Assembly (NCBI GenBank): GCA_019915135.1
Contig: JAHLMK010000027.1
Span: forward strand, 124,001 to 188,000
Reading direction: 5' to 3'
DNA: 64,000 nt
From: Strobilurus pachycystidiatus
Lineage: Eukaryota; Basidiomycota; Agaricomycetes; Agaricales; Physalacriaceae
The position numbers and the translations under genes are program-made. Positions 1 to 12,678 of the stretch are shown here, in pieces. The notes under the pieces were generated by a model. That model searched no databases. It was not told the DNA's origin and worked only from the letters and a program-made list of their open reading frames with translations. Positions within the stretch are counted from its first letter, which is position 1. Every line of letters starts with the position of its first letter.

Positions 1-676
1 TTTAGGCTCGCATTCTTCGAAAGGCTGTTCCTCTGACGGTGGACAGAAGCATCTAAGCCCGAAAGCACATTGACCGATGCCGGGTGCGCATGACATGGGG
101 AAAGAGAAGGTCCAAGAACCGAGCAATGGCCGTCAAGCAATGCTCCGACCGAATACAGTTCAAAGACATGGAATGCAGTTCAGAGACACAGAACACAAGT
201 CGCAGTCGCATCAAATCGATTGGACGCCACGGTCGAGCTGTCAGAGTCCGAGATAATTGCATGACGTGAATACCGTCATAATGAGTCCGGGAGGTCTCTC
301 CGTATACACAGGGCACAGAAATGACATATGAGACTAGTGGCCCGCCAGAGAAAATGTCAATCGGCATAGCGTCCTGGCCTGTAGGTCATATCTGAGCTCC
401 GGAGAAGAATCAATACAGTGCGCAAGACCGGGGTGATGTCGTCGTCGTGGCGAAACAGATGGTGACTGATTGAGAATAGCCTAGACAAGATCGAATGGAA
501 CGTGGGTCAATGCAGAGACGGAGAGTCGGGACAGAGTAGAGTAGCCGGTGAGTATTAGACTCAGCGACATTGAGAAGATCACGGCGACCGCCGAGAGAGT
601 GTGATTAGTCAGTATTCCCACGCCACATCGTGTGAGTCATGCGTAATGAGGCGTCGCCTCTTCATTGTTGACGACG
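1..676. other. Left-edge intergenic stretch, no gene seen
   Basis: Short open frames exist on both strands, but none shows a recognisable motif, a convincing splice chain or protein-like composition. The last ~80 bases are presumably the 5' leader of the BYE1-like gene that starts at 677. No repeats or RNA genes were recognised. Confidence 0.5.
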
Positions 677-3600
677 ATGAGCACCCGAACGACACGAGCA
701 CAGGCGGCCGCCGCCGCTGGGACATCCACTGCGAAATCCTCTTCCCCGCCAAAGACTATCCCGAAAGCAAAAGGTCGTTCGACTCAGTCTAACAAACAGG
801 CACATGCTCATTCCGCGAAGGAAAATGAGAAGTCTCGCCCTAAAGTCTCGTCAAAGGCGGCCAAACGGAACAGTAAGAAGCCTTTTTGTGTGTGCAAGGG
901 CTTCGACGACGGTGCGCCGATGATTCAGTGCGCAAACTGCGCAGACTGGTGCGCTTTTTCAACGGCTCGCTCTTCGCGCCTCTGCTCATTTTTTTTTCCT
1001 CAGGTTCCATTTTTCCTGTATCAATTTGTCCACTCGGGATGCGGAAGATATCGGTAAGCACTTGGCTCCATCAGCTACTAACATCGTCACTAATGCTTCT
1101 ATCCCAGCCGCGTACATGTGCTCCTCATGCACCGAGAAGACCGGGCGCCACACTGCAAGTGAGTCTTATCTTTGGTCTTGCGTCTCTCCACTGCGTAGCC
1201 TACTTGTACACTTCTTCCTGTTGCTCTCCTGTGTTGGTCAATCTATATGCCAAACAACCGTCGACTGTACACGAAATGCCGACGTCAATTGTTATCGTGA
1301 GGCTGCTTGGTGTAGACAGTAGTTATTGTGATTGGCATTGGCAAAATAGCACCAGAGGGCGCAGTATTTCCCTATCAATTTGCCTTGTTTCTTCTGCTTG
1401 TCCTTCAGTGCGAGATGACTTACTAACGGTGTTATCGTAGTGACATGGGAGGGTCCCAATGCCCTTGAGGAGGCCACGGAGGATACGCGCGTTAAGTCAC
1501 CAATGCCTAGGAAATCCAGCGAGCCGGTTGTGAAGCCCGAGGTCGATTTAGCATCCGAGTCTGACAAGAAGGAAGAGAGCAGCGAGGACGAATACGCCTC
1601 GGAGAGCAACAAACCAAAGCCCAAAGTACGCTTCAAGTCTTCTTCACAGACTGCAATACTAATCATCGCCCGCTTCACAGCGCCAAGCACGACGCCTGTC
1701 CTTCTCCGACCACTCCGACTCTGGATCCGATGCACCGTCTCGCCAACAATCCCCCAAGCACCATCTGAAGCGCAAAGCGCCTTCTTCTACTACCGCATCA
1801 CAACCTACCAAGAAACCGAAGAAGGCAGACACTCATGAAGATCCAACCAGGGCCTATTGTTTCAGCAAGCTACAAGACGTTTTTCGAGATATTTTCCTCA
1901 GATATCCCCATGTACATATTGACGGCGTCGACGCCGAGGTCGCGAAGACCGAGGAGGATTTGACTGAGGAGCAGAAAGAGTCTGTTTTGAGTTCGGCGAA
2001 TCAGTTCGCGAGGGAGCTTGAAAGTTGCGTTTATGAAAGATATTGTGAGCCGGATGGGCATGCTGGTGCGAAGTATAAGTGAGTCGTCGTCCGTCCTTCA
2101 TCACCGAGAAGCTGTTATTAACGCGTGACCTTTACTTTGCAGGGATCGGTTCAGGACTCTTCAGTTCAATCTTACGAAAGTTGATCGCGTTCTTCTTCAT
2201 AAGCGCATAGTCTCGGGGCAGATATTGCCCAAAGAAATATCCACAATGTCATCCACTGATCTAGCCGACGAGGATACCAAGCAGTCCATCAAACTCGCTG
2301 AGCAGGAAGCGCTGGAGCATTCGATTCTACAGAAGAGTGCTGCTCCGCGTGCCAAGATTACACACAAGGGACTGCAGGATATCGAGGATGTCAACGGTGG
2401 CTGGCGTGAACATGACCGCGAGCGCGAGCGTGAGGAGGAAGAGCAGCAGCGCATGGAGCGTGAGCGCCTCGCAAGATTGCGTGCGGCGCAACAGTCTGCG
2501 GCTCGGCAGCGTACCGCGTCCGTCTCCGTTCCGCCTGAGTCCCCCATGTCGCCCCAGACCCAGAGCGCGCCGTGGGGCGCGCCGCCGCCCCTGCCTTCTC
2601 CCGCGCACGAGCAGGACGCGACGCGCCCTCCCCATTTCGAACACGCGCCCATGGAGCTTCCCGGCGAGGCAGAGCTGAACCTCGCTGATCTCATTAACAT
2701 CGACGATGACCCCATGGTCGATGTTCGGTCTGGGCCAGAGGCCGTAGCGCTCTCTACTGGACGTGACTCCCGTCCACCCACACCCTCCTCTGCCTCCCCC
2801 ATCATAGGCATATCTCCATTCGCGTCTCGGCCTTCCCAACCGGAGGCGCCAAAGCCATCTTTCGACCTCGATGCAATCTGGGGTTCTTCGGGAATAAAGG
2901 AACCCAAACCAGAGGAGGAACCCACCACGGCCATGGCTGTCGACCAACTTGCACTTGCGCACCCGGAGACTGCAGGTCTGGCGGACGATCAAGATTTTGA
3001 CATGTTCCTCGAGGAGAAAGAGCCGGAGCGTCCAATGTCGCCACATTCCATACAGGCAGCATTTGATGCGCTCCCGCCGGTGTGGACAGGAAAGGTAAAT
3101 GCAACCATCTTTCGTGAGATATTTGACAGTCTTTAACTAACCATCTATATTCTAGCTCACGATGCCTTTGGACTCGTCCATACCGCAAGAGGCACCTGTT
3201 GTGGCCCGTCAGATTGGAGGACGCTCGTTGGACGTAGAGTCGCCGCTTTGGCGAACTCTGTTCCCCGCACCGATGCTCACAATCGCTGGAAGGGTACCCG
3301 TCGCGGATTCGGCACAATTCTTGATTGCCACCAAACGGAACGCTTCGAAGGAGTTGATCGCCGTCGTGTTTTCTCCGTCAGACAGATCTGAAGAATTTAA
3401 CCAATTTTCGACATTCTTAATAACGAAAGGGTGTGTTGTCCTCAATCAACCCCCCCAAGTCGTGACACTTACTTACCTTTATTTTCAGGCGACATGGACT
3501 TGTATTCCCTTGGGGACAACGTTCGAAAGACCCTGGACGTGAATTATATCTCATTCCGTTGCTCGCGAGTCATCCCGTACCGGACTATATCGAAGTGTTG

Positions 3601-4335
3601 GACGACCTCCGTTTACCCAGACTTCGGACTACCGATTACATCGTCGGTATCTGGATCTTGAACAAAGGGCAACTAAAGCCGCCTCCCGAGCCCGCAGGTG
3701 CCTCAATAATTCCGCCATCTGTCGCCACTTCTTCTACGACTTCTTCCGCCACTCCCCCAATCACAGACATCGCAGCGCTTACGAGTCTTCTGCCTCCGCC
3801 GGTTACTTCTGCACCTCCACCTCCACCTCAAGTGCAGCCAACAACCTTGGCAGCAGAGGTTGCGGCTCTAACGCCCGAGCAGATCCAGCAGCTGATACAA
3901 TCCCTGGCACCCTCTTTGCCTGTGGCCGGCGCGCCACCACCACCACCACCACCTCTCAAACAACCACCACCACCTGTCATCAACCGCCCGGGTCCTCCAC
4001 CCATGTCTGGGCCACCAATGCCGTGGCCGCCGTCCAATGTCCCGCAGATGCCGCCAATGTACAACTTCCAGCCCCTTGCGCCACCACCGTCTCAGCAATA
4101 TCCAATCTCGCCACAACACTACCCAAATTCGCCGCAGCATTTCCCGGGCCAGAACCAGAACGCACAATCTGCGCCGCGCGGAGCTGGAAGGGGAAGCAGG
4201 GGGAGAGGACGGGGAAGAGGTGGCGGGGGTGGACGTGGCGCTGGGCAAAGCGGGGATACCAATCGTCCTGTTGACCAAGGTTGGCCTCGTCGGAAGGGAG
4301 ATGGTGCTTCAGCTAGTCCGCCACGTTGGCCCTGA
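677..4335 (+). CDS. BYE1-like transcription factor (PHD, TFIIS central, SPOC)
   Basis: Nuclear protein of the yeast Bye1 / PHF3-DIDO family, which binds RNA polymerase II and chromatin. A PHD finger comes first (CVCKGF, CANC, then W-FHFSC and CSSC across two introns at 949-1003 and 1054 to about 1107). Next is an acidic Ser-rich linker, then a TFIIS central-domain-like helical block (about 1850-2350, with LRYPHV, ANQFARELE and CVYERY). A charged Arg/Glu stretch and a proline-rich region follow. A SPOC domain lies at about 3060-3660 (starts near PPVWTGKL; PVADSAQFL and DYIVGIWIL later). The tail is rich in PPPP, then RGRGRG. Start chosen: ATG at 677, because the frame above it opens only with TTG. 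Introns near 949, 1054, 1160, 1626, 2080, 3095 and 3430 have GT-AG ends and restore frame. The gene is convergent with the dynactin gene. The family is well known; binding in this organism is inferred. Confidence 0.88.
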
Positions 4336-4593
4336 TTATTTCTGAGACTTTATTCGGTTACTTATTCCTCTTACTTTTTTCGATCTTCTCATATGTATCC
4401 TCAAGTGATTCTTATAAAGTAGTTCTCTGCGCTCTGCGCTGTTCCTCTATTCGCGTACTTATACCGTTACTTATTTCGTTCTCGTCATCCTTATGTAGGC
4501 TTTATTGAGATCTAAAGGCACGCACCGTCGATCTGAATGATATACCATAATTATATGTCCAATGTGTACTGCCAAAAAAATACGTGAATGGAA

Positions 4594-5607
4594 CTATTCA
4601 AGTCCTAATTTGTTCCTTTCTGCTCGTTCTCGTTCCATCTTTGAGACCCTGTCCTCTGCGTCTGTGAGGGTATCATCCCATGCTACGAAGAGCTCCGAAA
4701 GCGCGTCGATCTACAATGCATTATTCCATACTGTTGCAGGTTGAACAAGCACATTCATTACTGACCTGGGTCGCGTGGCGGTCCATTATAGATGCAATTC
4801 GGTTTTCTAGTGCAGCGGCGTGTGCGATGTCCTCGTCCTGAGCCTGCATCAGCGCTTCCAGTCGCGGCTGTAGCTGCTCGTAACCTACAGGGCTGTTCAG
4901 CACTCTCGGAAACCGTATGAGAGTAGCCAACTCACTTGCTAGTTTCCCTGCGCCAGTTACGCCTCTCTTCTGCAGCGCCTCTATCTCCTGCATGTCGCGG
5001 TCCGCCGCGCGTATGTCGTTCTCCATCTCTGTGATCAGGGCGTCCACTGCTTCATGCGACATGTTCTGATGTGATGGAGAGTCCGGTAGGAGGCCAGCCA
5101 GTGCGAATGAGGGAGTGAGGAGGTGTGCATGTTTGTCGTCTGTGAAGCATAGGTCGTCAATAGAAGAGAAGAGAAGATGCGGGTGTCGCGTACATTGGCT
5201 CATGAATTTCTTGAGCCCATCGTTCCCCTCCACGATTGTGTCCAGTTTGCGTTGCAGGCCATCTGCTGCGCGTATCAAGGTTTGATTCGAAGGCGCCTTC
5301 CCTTTGCCTTTGCTGTCCTTCTTGACGCCAAAGACGATGGCCTCGAGCCACCGCAATCGTAGCTCGAGCGATAGCTCCGGGGCAATGGCCGCTGGAGGCG
5401 GCGGCCGCGGTAGATCATACGTGTGCTCTGCCGGAAAGAACGACGCGGTGGCCTCTGGCGATGTACTCGATGGTGGTGGTGAGGTTAGACCCGACATCAT
5501 GCCCGACATGAGAGAAGTCGGCGGGGGTGATGATGGTGGTGACGACGACGAAGAGAGCACACGGATTCGCTTCGTGTCACCAAGAAATACGCTACCAATG
5601 TTGGCCA
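4594..5607 (-). CDS. Dynactin subunit 3 (p24)-like protein
   Basis: Probable p24 subunit of the dynactin shoulder, the dynein cofactor for microtubule transport. The N-terminus (MANIGSVFLG) is followed by a Ser/Pro-rich low-complexity stretch. The helical core begins LELRLRWLEAIVFG, which resembles the LExRxxxLExxVxG opening of p24, and continues with RAADGLQRKLDTI. Two introns restore frame: GTGAGT to CTGTAG around 4885-4940, and GTCAGT to TTGTAG around 4710-4767. The last exon gives a C-terminus with ALSELFVAWDDTL and a charged coiled coil (KMERERAERN), matching the p24 tail (QFVQWDELL type). Length is about 325 residues, longer than animal p24 because of the N-terminal extension. The gene lies tail-to-tail with the BYE1-like gene and head-to-tail with the dehydrogenase. 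The assignment rests on pattern similarity, so another coiled-coil protein is possible. Confidence 0.62.
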
Positions 5608-5822
5608 TGATTCGGGTTGTCAGTCTAGGACTATCGACCAATAAGGCACGGTGTAGTAGTGAAGAAAGTGTTCAAACCCAAAAATGGAATTGTTGCGCGA
5701 GTTGAATAAAGCGCGATTGCAACCAGTTGAACCACACGAGTCCCGCACTTTCTCAGACTGATATCGCAATTCACTTCTTCTATGTTTATTCTTTACACGC
5801 ATAAAAATACATAAACAATGCA

Positions 5823-7381
5823 TCAATCCTGAATCTGGACCTTGATAGCACCTTGAGCAGGATCAGCAGCGACGTGGAACGCTGATATAGCTTCCTCCAA
5901 CGCAAACCGGTGGGTGACCAGAGGCTTCAGATTGATCAAGCCTCCAGCGACAAGGCGTATGGCCTTGGGATACTAGGAACGGTTATGAGAAGGTGAAGAA
6001 TGTAGAAGGGAGTATTCTTACTTGGTCAGCATATCGATACTGGAACTTGAGGTCTATTTCGTTCGCGCTCAGATGCATGAATGGGAACTGGAAGAAAAGG
6101 TCAGTACGTTTTGCTTCGCGCATTCATATCGCTTACCTTCTGTTCGCTCTTGCCGACACCGATAACGAAGACTTGACCGCCAAATTGGACTGACTGATCG
6201 ATAGATGAGCTTCAACGCTTAGTGTGGAGGAGAGGTGACTGACGAAGATTGCGGTACTTATACTGCTTTCCACACCAGTACATTCTAATGAGAGCTTGAG
6301 CTCTTCACCGGCGACCTCCTTGATCTTTGCAGCTTGCCCTTCAGGCGACAGATCGCGTTCTATGGTCACTGTTCTGACACTTGGGACAAGCTTCTTCGCG
6401 AAGTCGAGACGGCTTTGGAAAAGATCGGTGATGACTATGGGTTCAGCGCCCGCTGCACGAGCAGCGAGGAGGGATACGAGACCAATAGGGCCAGCACCGC
6501 TGCACGGTCGTCAGCTCGGTATTTACGCGTCATCAAGGAAAGACAAACCAGATGAGGACTGGATCACCGAGACGAAGACCAGCGCGATCTATCCCTGCCA
6601 ATGCAACGGCGAGAGGCTCGCACAGAGCGCCTTCCTCAAAAGAAACATTGTCGGGAAGTCGATGGAGCCATTGTTCTGGGTGAATGTGCCAGCGAGTCAG
6701 AGTACCTAGCGTAAGGTGAGAATGGGGGGGGCAAGGCCTGGACAGGAAGTTACTTACCATGATATGGGGGAGTGGAGAAGAAGACGACATCGGGGCATCC
6801 GTTGTACCTGCCTGTTCGACAAGGCGTACAAGAGGGCTGGGAACAAGGTATGCCGACCTCCATTGCGACGCGATCGCCTGTTCATGTGAGGACAGGACGT
6901 GCAACAGCAGATTCGAACTGACCGACTTTCCACTGTGTAACGCCTTCGCCAACCTCCACAATCTCGCCGGCAGACTCGTGGCCTGATCCGCACTGACAAG
7001 TAGGATTCAATGCTATGAAGGGCCGACGCGCACACAAGGACCTACCTCATCCGTCACAATCATAGATCCAATACCGCCATGCTTCCAGAAATGAACGTCA
7101 CTCCTAAGAACCAGGAAATAGAATGATGGAGTGAGTCAAATGTCCAGTCAGAGTGGTGAATCGACTTGCCCGCAGATACCTGTTGCTCGGACGTGCAGTA
7201 GAACCTGACCCGGTCCTGGGGTGGGCTTGGGCTTGTGGACAAGGTGGATTTCGTGGGCTGGGTTGTAGAACGCGGCGATGTTGGCATCGCTGTCAGTCTT
7301 CTCGCCAGGAGCGAGGATCTTGAACTCGGGATGCTGGAGGACCTTGGCGGGGTCGTAGATGGACGGATTCTGGGTGACCAT
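5823..7381 (-). CDS. L-arabinitol 4-dehydrogenase-like polyol dehydrogenase
   Basis: Zinc-dependent medium-chain dehydrogenase that oxidises a sugar alcohol with NAD+ in the cytosol (pentose catabolic pathway or sorbitol use). The start [10 protein letters not shown] is clear. After intron 1 the chain reads [16 protein letters not shown], then the zinc-binding GHESAGE. The structural-zinc cysteine cluster is [10 protein letters not shown]..-C, followed by CEPLAVAL and the Rossmann-type [17 protein letters not shown], with the acidic residue of TD after it. The end is KVQIQD. About eight short introns interrupt it, each with GT-AG ends. The [12 protein letters not shown] form favours L-arabinitol 4-dehydrogenase over xylitol dehydrogenase, but sorbitol dehydrogenase cannot be excluded by eye. 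All zinc ligands are present and no break was seen. Confidence 0.78.
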
Positions 7382-8205
7382 GGTTGATTGTTGATGATGG
7401 ACAGTGTCAGGAGATACGAGGCCTTTTTATGGAGTCTGATTGTCTCGGAGTTCGGCAGGGGTGGCAAACACCAAGGACGAAAACTGAACCGGCTCCTGCC
7501 AGGGCCACGAGACCAAAGAAGGAAGAGGTTGGTTGCGAGAGGCGGAGGACCGTGAACCGGTCCGCTTTGCGATCCCGAAAATGAGCCGGCCACGGACAGT
7601 GTGCAGATACGACAACAAAATCTCTACACCTAGTGTATGCTCAGGAATAGAGGAGCAGGCTCTGGCAGTGTCCGAGATTTTTATGTGGCGTCAGAGTAGT
7701 AGGGAAATTTTGGCAGACAATTTTCTGACTCTACCGGTATTCAGCCGGTGTAAGTTAGATGTTAAGGCGGACGCGAACCAAGCACAGAAGACATTCTTTG
7801 CAACAGTGGCGCTGTCGAGGGTCGAATTCTTTTCCATCGAAGCTCTTGAAGTTGACGCGATGAAGGGTGGACTGACATGGAAGTACGCGTCGGGGGCGGG
7901 AGTAAAGCCGAGATTGGCAGGTCGTCGGTACACAGCCACCGAAGCCTCTTGAACTTCGACTTGCAACAGCACAGCCTGGATCACCAGCCGACTGGCCGCG
8001 CGACTGGCACCGCAATGATACTGATCAGCGTCGACACACAGACTGGACCATCATGTGGATGTGAGACGGCAGTGTTGCCCTGGATGGCTGAGCATTCCCA
8101 GCGACCCTTCCTTGTCAACTAATTCAAGCACCGTGAGTATCGCCCTGGTATCGCTTGACGTCCATCTTGTTTCTTCTGTGCTTTCCTCCTGCTGTGATTG
8201 TCAGA
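7382..8205. other. Intergenic region between divergent genes
   Basis: About 0.8 kb separates the dehydrogenase start (minus) from the kinase start (plus), so it should hold both promoters. Open frames here are overlapping shadows with no motif. A small leader intron probably ends at the CAG at 8201-8203, just before the kinase ATG. No TATA box was identified with confidence. Confidence 0.4.
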
Positions 8206-11200
8206 ATGTCCACCTCCAACGTCGGTCACCAGTCGCGTCGCGTCGTAGCACCGTCCTATGCTTTCGATCCGGATGGTATTTACGAGGACCCGAATATTCA
8301 AGCTTGGGCCCAATACTATGCTGCTGGCGGGAGGGAATTGGCCGGCGCAGCCTACTTTATCTCAGTTCCTGGCTTGACTGACGCCTCCGGGGATGGGGAT
8401 CCATGTCCAAACCCAATCCCGGATGACCATTCGGATCTGCACAGACCACCTTCACCGTCTCCACCTGCCCGGGGTTCACAACCACTTTCCTCGACATCTG
8501 GATCACACAGTCGCCCAGTCCCGCCAAGAGGACCACGGAGGAACCGTTTGACCAGAGGCGACATAACAAAGAAGGGCGTCTTAGGTTTGCTGGAGTTTCT
8601 TCACATAAGGAAACGGCCTCGGGCTGCCTCCGCTCTCAATGAACATTCTCCTTCGGTGGATGAATGGCGTCGAGACGCTGCATCCTCGGTGGGCAGTCCA
8701 CCTCATGTGTGTCGATTCACCACTCGCCCTAGGCATCCCTGTGACTAAAGATTATATAGCATCCGGAGGAGGAGGACCTGCAACCCATTCATCTCCCAGA
8801 ACCGACGAGCAAGTCGGACTCTTCAGACACGAGGTCTATCGTTGCCGTCCACTCATCCGTCCATTCGTTTCAAGTATTGTCATACAGCCCCGAAGAAGAT
8901 GAGATCGACAGAGATGTCGAACCTCCATCATACGCTGCGAGCGTATACGAACCGTCTCCCTTGAACTCGTTGGCATACTCAAGTAACAAGGCATCTGTAT
9001 CTTTCTTACCCTCGGTATCCTTCGGCGAAAGTGTAGAGGCAGAACCCTCTCGTTCTCGTCCACTACCATTCCCCAGCATTTCCCCGAACATTAACTGGGG
9101 CGAGCCGGAGCAGACTTTGACTAGCTCAGAGAAGGCACCGTCTTACGATTCGCATGTCTTCGTGGATGAGCGAGCAGAACGCGTAGACGACGACTTGCAT
9201 TCGGAGGTTCCTCAGCGTCTTTCACACATAGAGGAGCATCTAGCGCCCGGTCCCCAAAATTCGTCCAAGCCGTTGTATCATGTGCGTATGATTTTTTTCT
9301 TGGTATTCGCCGCTGAGGCTCACTGACGCGCTTTAGAATCTCATGTCCCTTCTACTGATGGAAGTGTCTCCGGTCAACAACACGACTGCTAATTTGAGGT
9401 CTGTCGTCTCGATTTTTTACTGTCGTCACTAATTCATAAAAACAATGCAAGTGTCATCGAGACTCTGGATGAATATGCAGAGTCGCTACGTTCGTTCGAT
9501 GCGGTCACCTCCTTAGTAAGATGCCACATCTATCGAGGGAGTTTACTGCAGGTGAGTCTGATTCACGTAGGTAATTTTGTCTTTCTCACTCCTTCGGCTT
9601 CAGGTTGCGTCGGTACTAGGCTTGTCCGACGATCCTCGCGTGAGACGCGCCCTCCAAGCTGACGAGACGGATATAGCGGGCATGCTGAACCGCGTGTCTC
9701 TCTCGGATGTCGATCGCGAGGCAGTCATTGCCCTCGAAGGTGACGAGGCACAGAGTTTCCTGAACGTCGTACAGGACGTGAGTACTTGAGTCTCCGCTTG
9801 GCTAGGCATGTCAACTGATGCTCATAATACGCAGGTACTGGATCGTGGATTCCTACTGCACGATCCTGCTGAAGGCGCGCAGGCTCGCCGACTTCTTGTG
9901 AAGCTATCCGCGAATTGCTACAAGCTGCCATCAAAGCTGTTCATCGAAGGAGTGACGCGTTCGGAGGAGCATGCTGTTTTCGGTGGTGGTTTTGGCGACG
10001 TATTCCGGGCGATGTATAAGGGGCAGGTCGTGGCTTTGAAGCGTATGAGGATATTCCAGAGAGATCATGATCTCGCACAGAAACGTCGGGTATGCCTCAT
10101 CTTCCTCAGTATGACCCTCAGCCTCCTTACTTTTTTATTTCTCTTTTTTTCAGAAATTCTGTCAAGAGGCCCTGACATGGCAAAGCTTGAACCATGCCTA
10201 TATAGTTCCGTTTCTTGGGATTGTCGGGGAAGAGTTCCCGAACGTTCTTTGCATGGTGTCTCCGTGGATGAGGCACGGTACCGTACTCAAGCATCTTGCT
10301 GATAACGGGCGTTCGAATGTCAACAAACGGGTATGTACAAGCGATATACACATACATTCTACATCTCACCCGCCATCTTTCGACAGCTGTATGAGATTGC
10401 ACAAGGGCTCGAGTACCTGCATTCTCAACACATCGTTCATGGTGATCTTCGAGGAGTACGTCTTGGTCTCTTTCAGTTCTGTTCGCTTTCTGATCAACCC
10501 TTTTATTAGTCTAATATTCTAATCAACGATGACTGGCAAGCGTGCTTGACCGATTTTGGCCTAACGGTCTTCAATGATGCAACTCCGGCGACGTACACCT
10601 CGAGACACGAAGGTTCTGTGCGTTGGATGGCACCAGAGCTTTTTATGCCTCAGACCTTCGGCATGGAACGGTTCCGCCTCACTCCGGCAAGCGATATCTA
10701 CGCATTCGGTTGCGTTTGTCTTGAGGTGGGGTTTTCCGCCCGTTTTCGGCGGGACATTCTGACCTTTTTCGTGTAGCTGTACACCGGTCAAGTTCCATTC
10801 TATGAAATATACCACGATCCCGCCATAATTCTGAAAGTCACCGAGGGACAACGTCCAGAAAGACGAACAGACCTTGATCCCAGCTTCTCGGATGACCTGT
10901 GGATGCTCATGGAAGCTTGCTGGAGCCAAGGATTTTTGGATCGCCCCATAGCGAAGAACGTGGTCCTCACTGTGAAAGACTTATCGCACGTGAGTAGTTT
11001 TTTTTACGGAGTCTATCGCTGTGAATAACGTCAATCTTCTAGCCTCCTTTGCGAGCACTTCCGCTTGCTGACGTCGTGGTACCTACCCCAGACGTTGTTC
11101 AATTCATTGGAGGGATGGTCGACTCTGAAACAGAATCAGACCTGCGACTTAGTGGGGACACACCCGCCTCAATACGGCGCCATGCCGGTAGTTCTGGCCG

Positions 11201-12592
11201 ACGTGTTCATTTTGACCTGCCGCCCACACGCATGGCCACTCCAGAGTCGGAGCGCTATGATCCAGTTGTGCCGACACGCTTAGAGACACAACCTGGAAAC
11301 TTGAGACACGTCCTTCTTCCAGTGCTTCCTGCGCATATTCACACTACGCCTCAACACCAGAATCGTTACCGAGCAGCTATATTTGCTCGCTCAGAGACGC
11401 ACGCTCGGTCAATTGTTCCAAGAACGCTTCCAAGGCCTCCTCAGGATGAGGTGGATGATGCTGCTTCAGACCGTTCTTTCTCTTCTTCTTCCTCAAATAC
11501 GGAGACTGCTGAAGATGCCGACTCATCGTCATCGTCCTTCTTTGATCCCGAACTCCTTGTTTCCCCTCGCAAGACCGAAAATACGTTCATCTTTCCACAG
11601 CATGCAGCTGTCACACCGGCTGAGACCTATCAAACCGAGGAAGAGGAGGTTGACGAGGATTTGATTGATGAGAGATGGATCGACGATGACAACAATTCCA
11701 TTCTGTCCCTGTCTAACATCGCCACCTTTGTCAAACAGAATGTCCCTCGGGAGCTGTGTGTGTGGAGGGGCGAAACGTACCGTAACTCGTTCACTCATGA
11801 CGATCTAATTGTGCGTTTGACTCCTCGCTATACTGTTCACCGTGTCTAACCTATGTGGCAGACAACCATCGAGTCAATGTTGAAGAACGGGCACAACCTG
11901 TTGGACCAGCCGTTGCCATTTGCATCCTTGGCGTCAAATATCGCCTGGCGCCTCTTGTGTCAAGGCTTCATCGGGAGTGTATTTCCTGTCTCAAGGCGAC
12001 TCCAGAGCCCCGTCTATTTCCTTCATGATGAAGGAGAACCTTCTTCTGGAATTCTGCCTATACTCACACGGTGTTATGTACCTACCTGCTCCGGCCTATC
12101 GCCTTGCTTCAGCTACTCGTGCCCTCGATGGGTAGGTCATCTTCACTCTCAGTACCTCCATGTAGCTCAACGACTTCTTAGGGCGTATCTAATGCGAAAC
12201 CCAGAATCGCGAACCCGGATGCTGATCCTAACATTGCGCCCCTCACTTCAACCAAAGTTCCATCGAATTCAACTGTCGTGTCAACCACTTCAAATTCCGG
12301 GGCGTTGGGGGAAGGCGACACCGAAAAAGGAGTTTTACTTGATGTCTATTGGGAAATCATCGAGACATTGGATCATGCGTTTGAGAATGACTTCGCAGTG
12401 CCGAAATTCTCAGAAGAGGTCACGCGTAAAGTTGCCATGGTCCTTCATCCACCTTCACCTCCACCTTCTAGTCGGAAGCGCATACTATTATGGACGGTTG
12501 CTTCGCTTGTATCGCTCCCTTGCTTGTACGCTACCTTCCTTTCGTTATATTCTTCTTACTCTTCAAGTTTCTGGCTTCGGTGTCCGCAGTGA
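8206..12592 (+). CDS. Tyrosine-kinase-like (TKL) protein kinase, non-RD
   Basis: Probable Ser/Thr kinase of the large TKL group expanded in agaricomycetes. A long Ser/Pro-rich, presumably disordered N-terminus (8206 to about 9285) leads into a small helical segment (VIETLDEYAESLRSF). The kinase domain runs from about 9960 to 10990. It has the glycine loop GGGFGDVF, the catalytic lysine in VALKRM, the catalytic loop IVHGDLRG with the Asn in the next exon (NILIND), DFGLT, the APE equivalent APELF, and SDIYAFGCV. The catalytic-loop Arg of HRD is replaced by Gly (HGD), making it a non-RD kinase. A regulatory-looking acidic Ser-rich tail follows (SSSSSNTE, DSSSSSFF). The exons from 11853 on are uncertain: several frames compete, and the last frame ends in a hydrophobic run (LLWTVASLVSLPCLYATF) whose stop lies inside a repeated element. 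The true C-terminus may be earlier. Confidence 0.8.
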
Positions 12593-12678
12593 CTTGCATA
12601 TTCTGGGTGAGGCCATTGGGCCGCATTTTGAAAACTATATTACTCTGACCCGTGGCTCGGACTTGAGCCACGGTTCGC
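12573..12678. repeat. Dispersed hairpin element, copy 1
   Basis: About 106 bp that recurs with small changes at 50876-50994. Shared blocks are GTCCGCAGTGACTTGCATA, a central TTGGGCCGCA and a terminal GAGCCACGGTTCGC. It carries a perfect inverted repeat, CCGTGGCTC (12650-12658) and GAGCCACGG (12665-12673), with a 6-base loop. A C-rich tract follows at about 12700-12740. It could be the end of a non-autonomous transposon. The stop codon assigned to the upstream kinase gene lies within it. Confidence 0.6.

Noticed and set aside
3828..4278. Minus-strand frames opposite the end of the BYE1-like gene
   Set aside because: They are shadows of the proline-rich and RGRG-rich tail of the plus-strand protein and consist of simple Gly or Trp/Arg runs.
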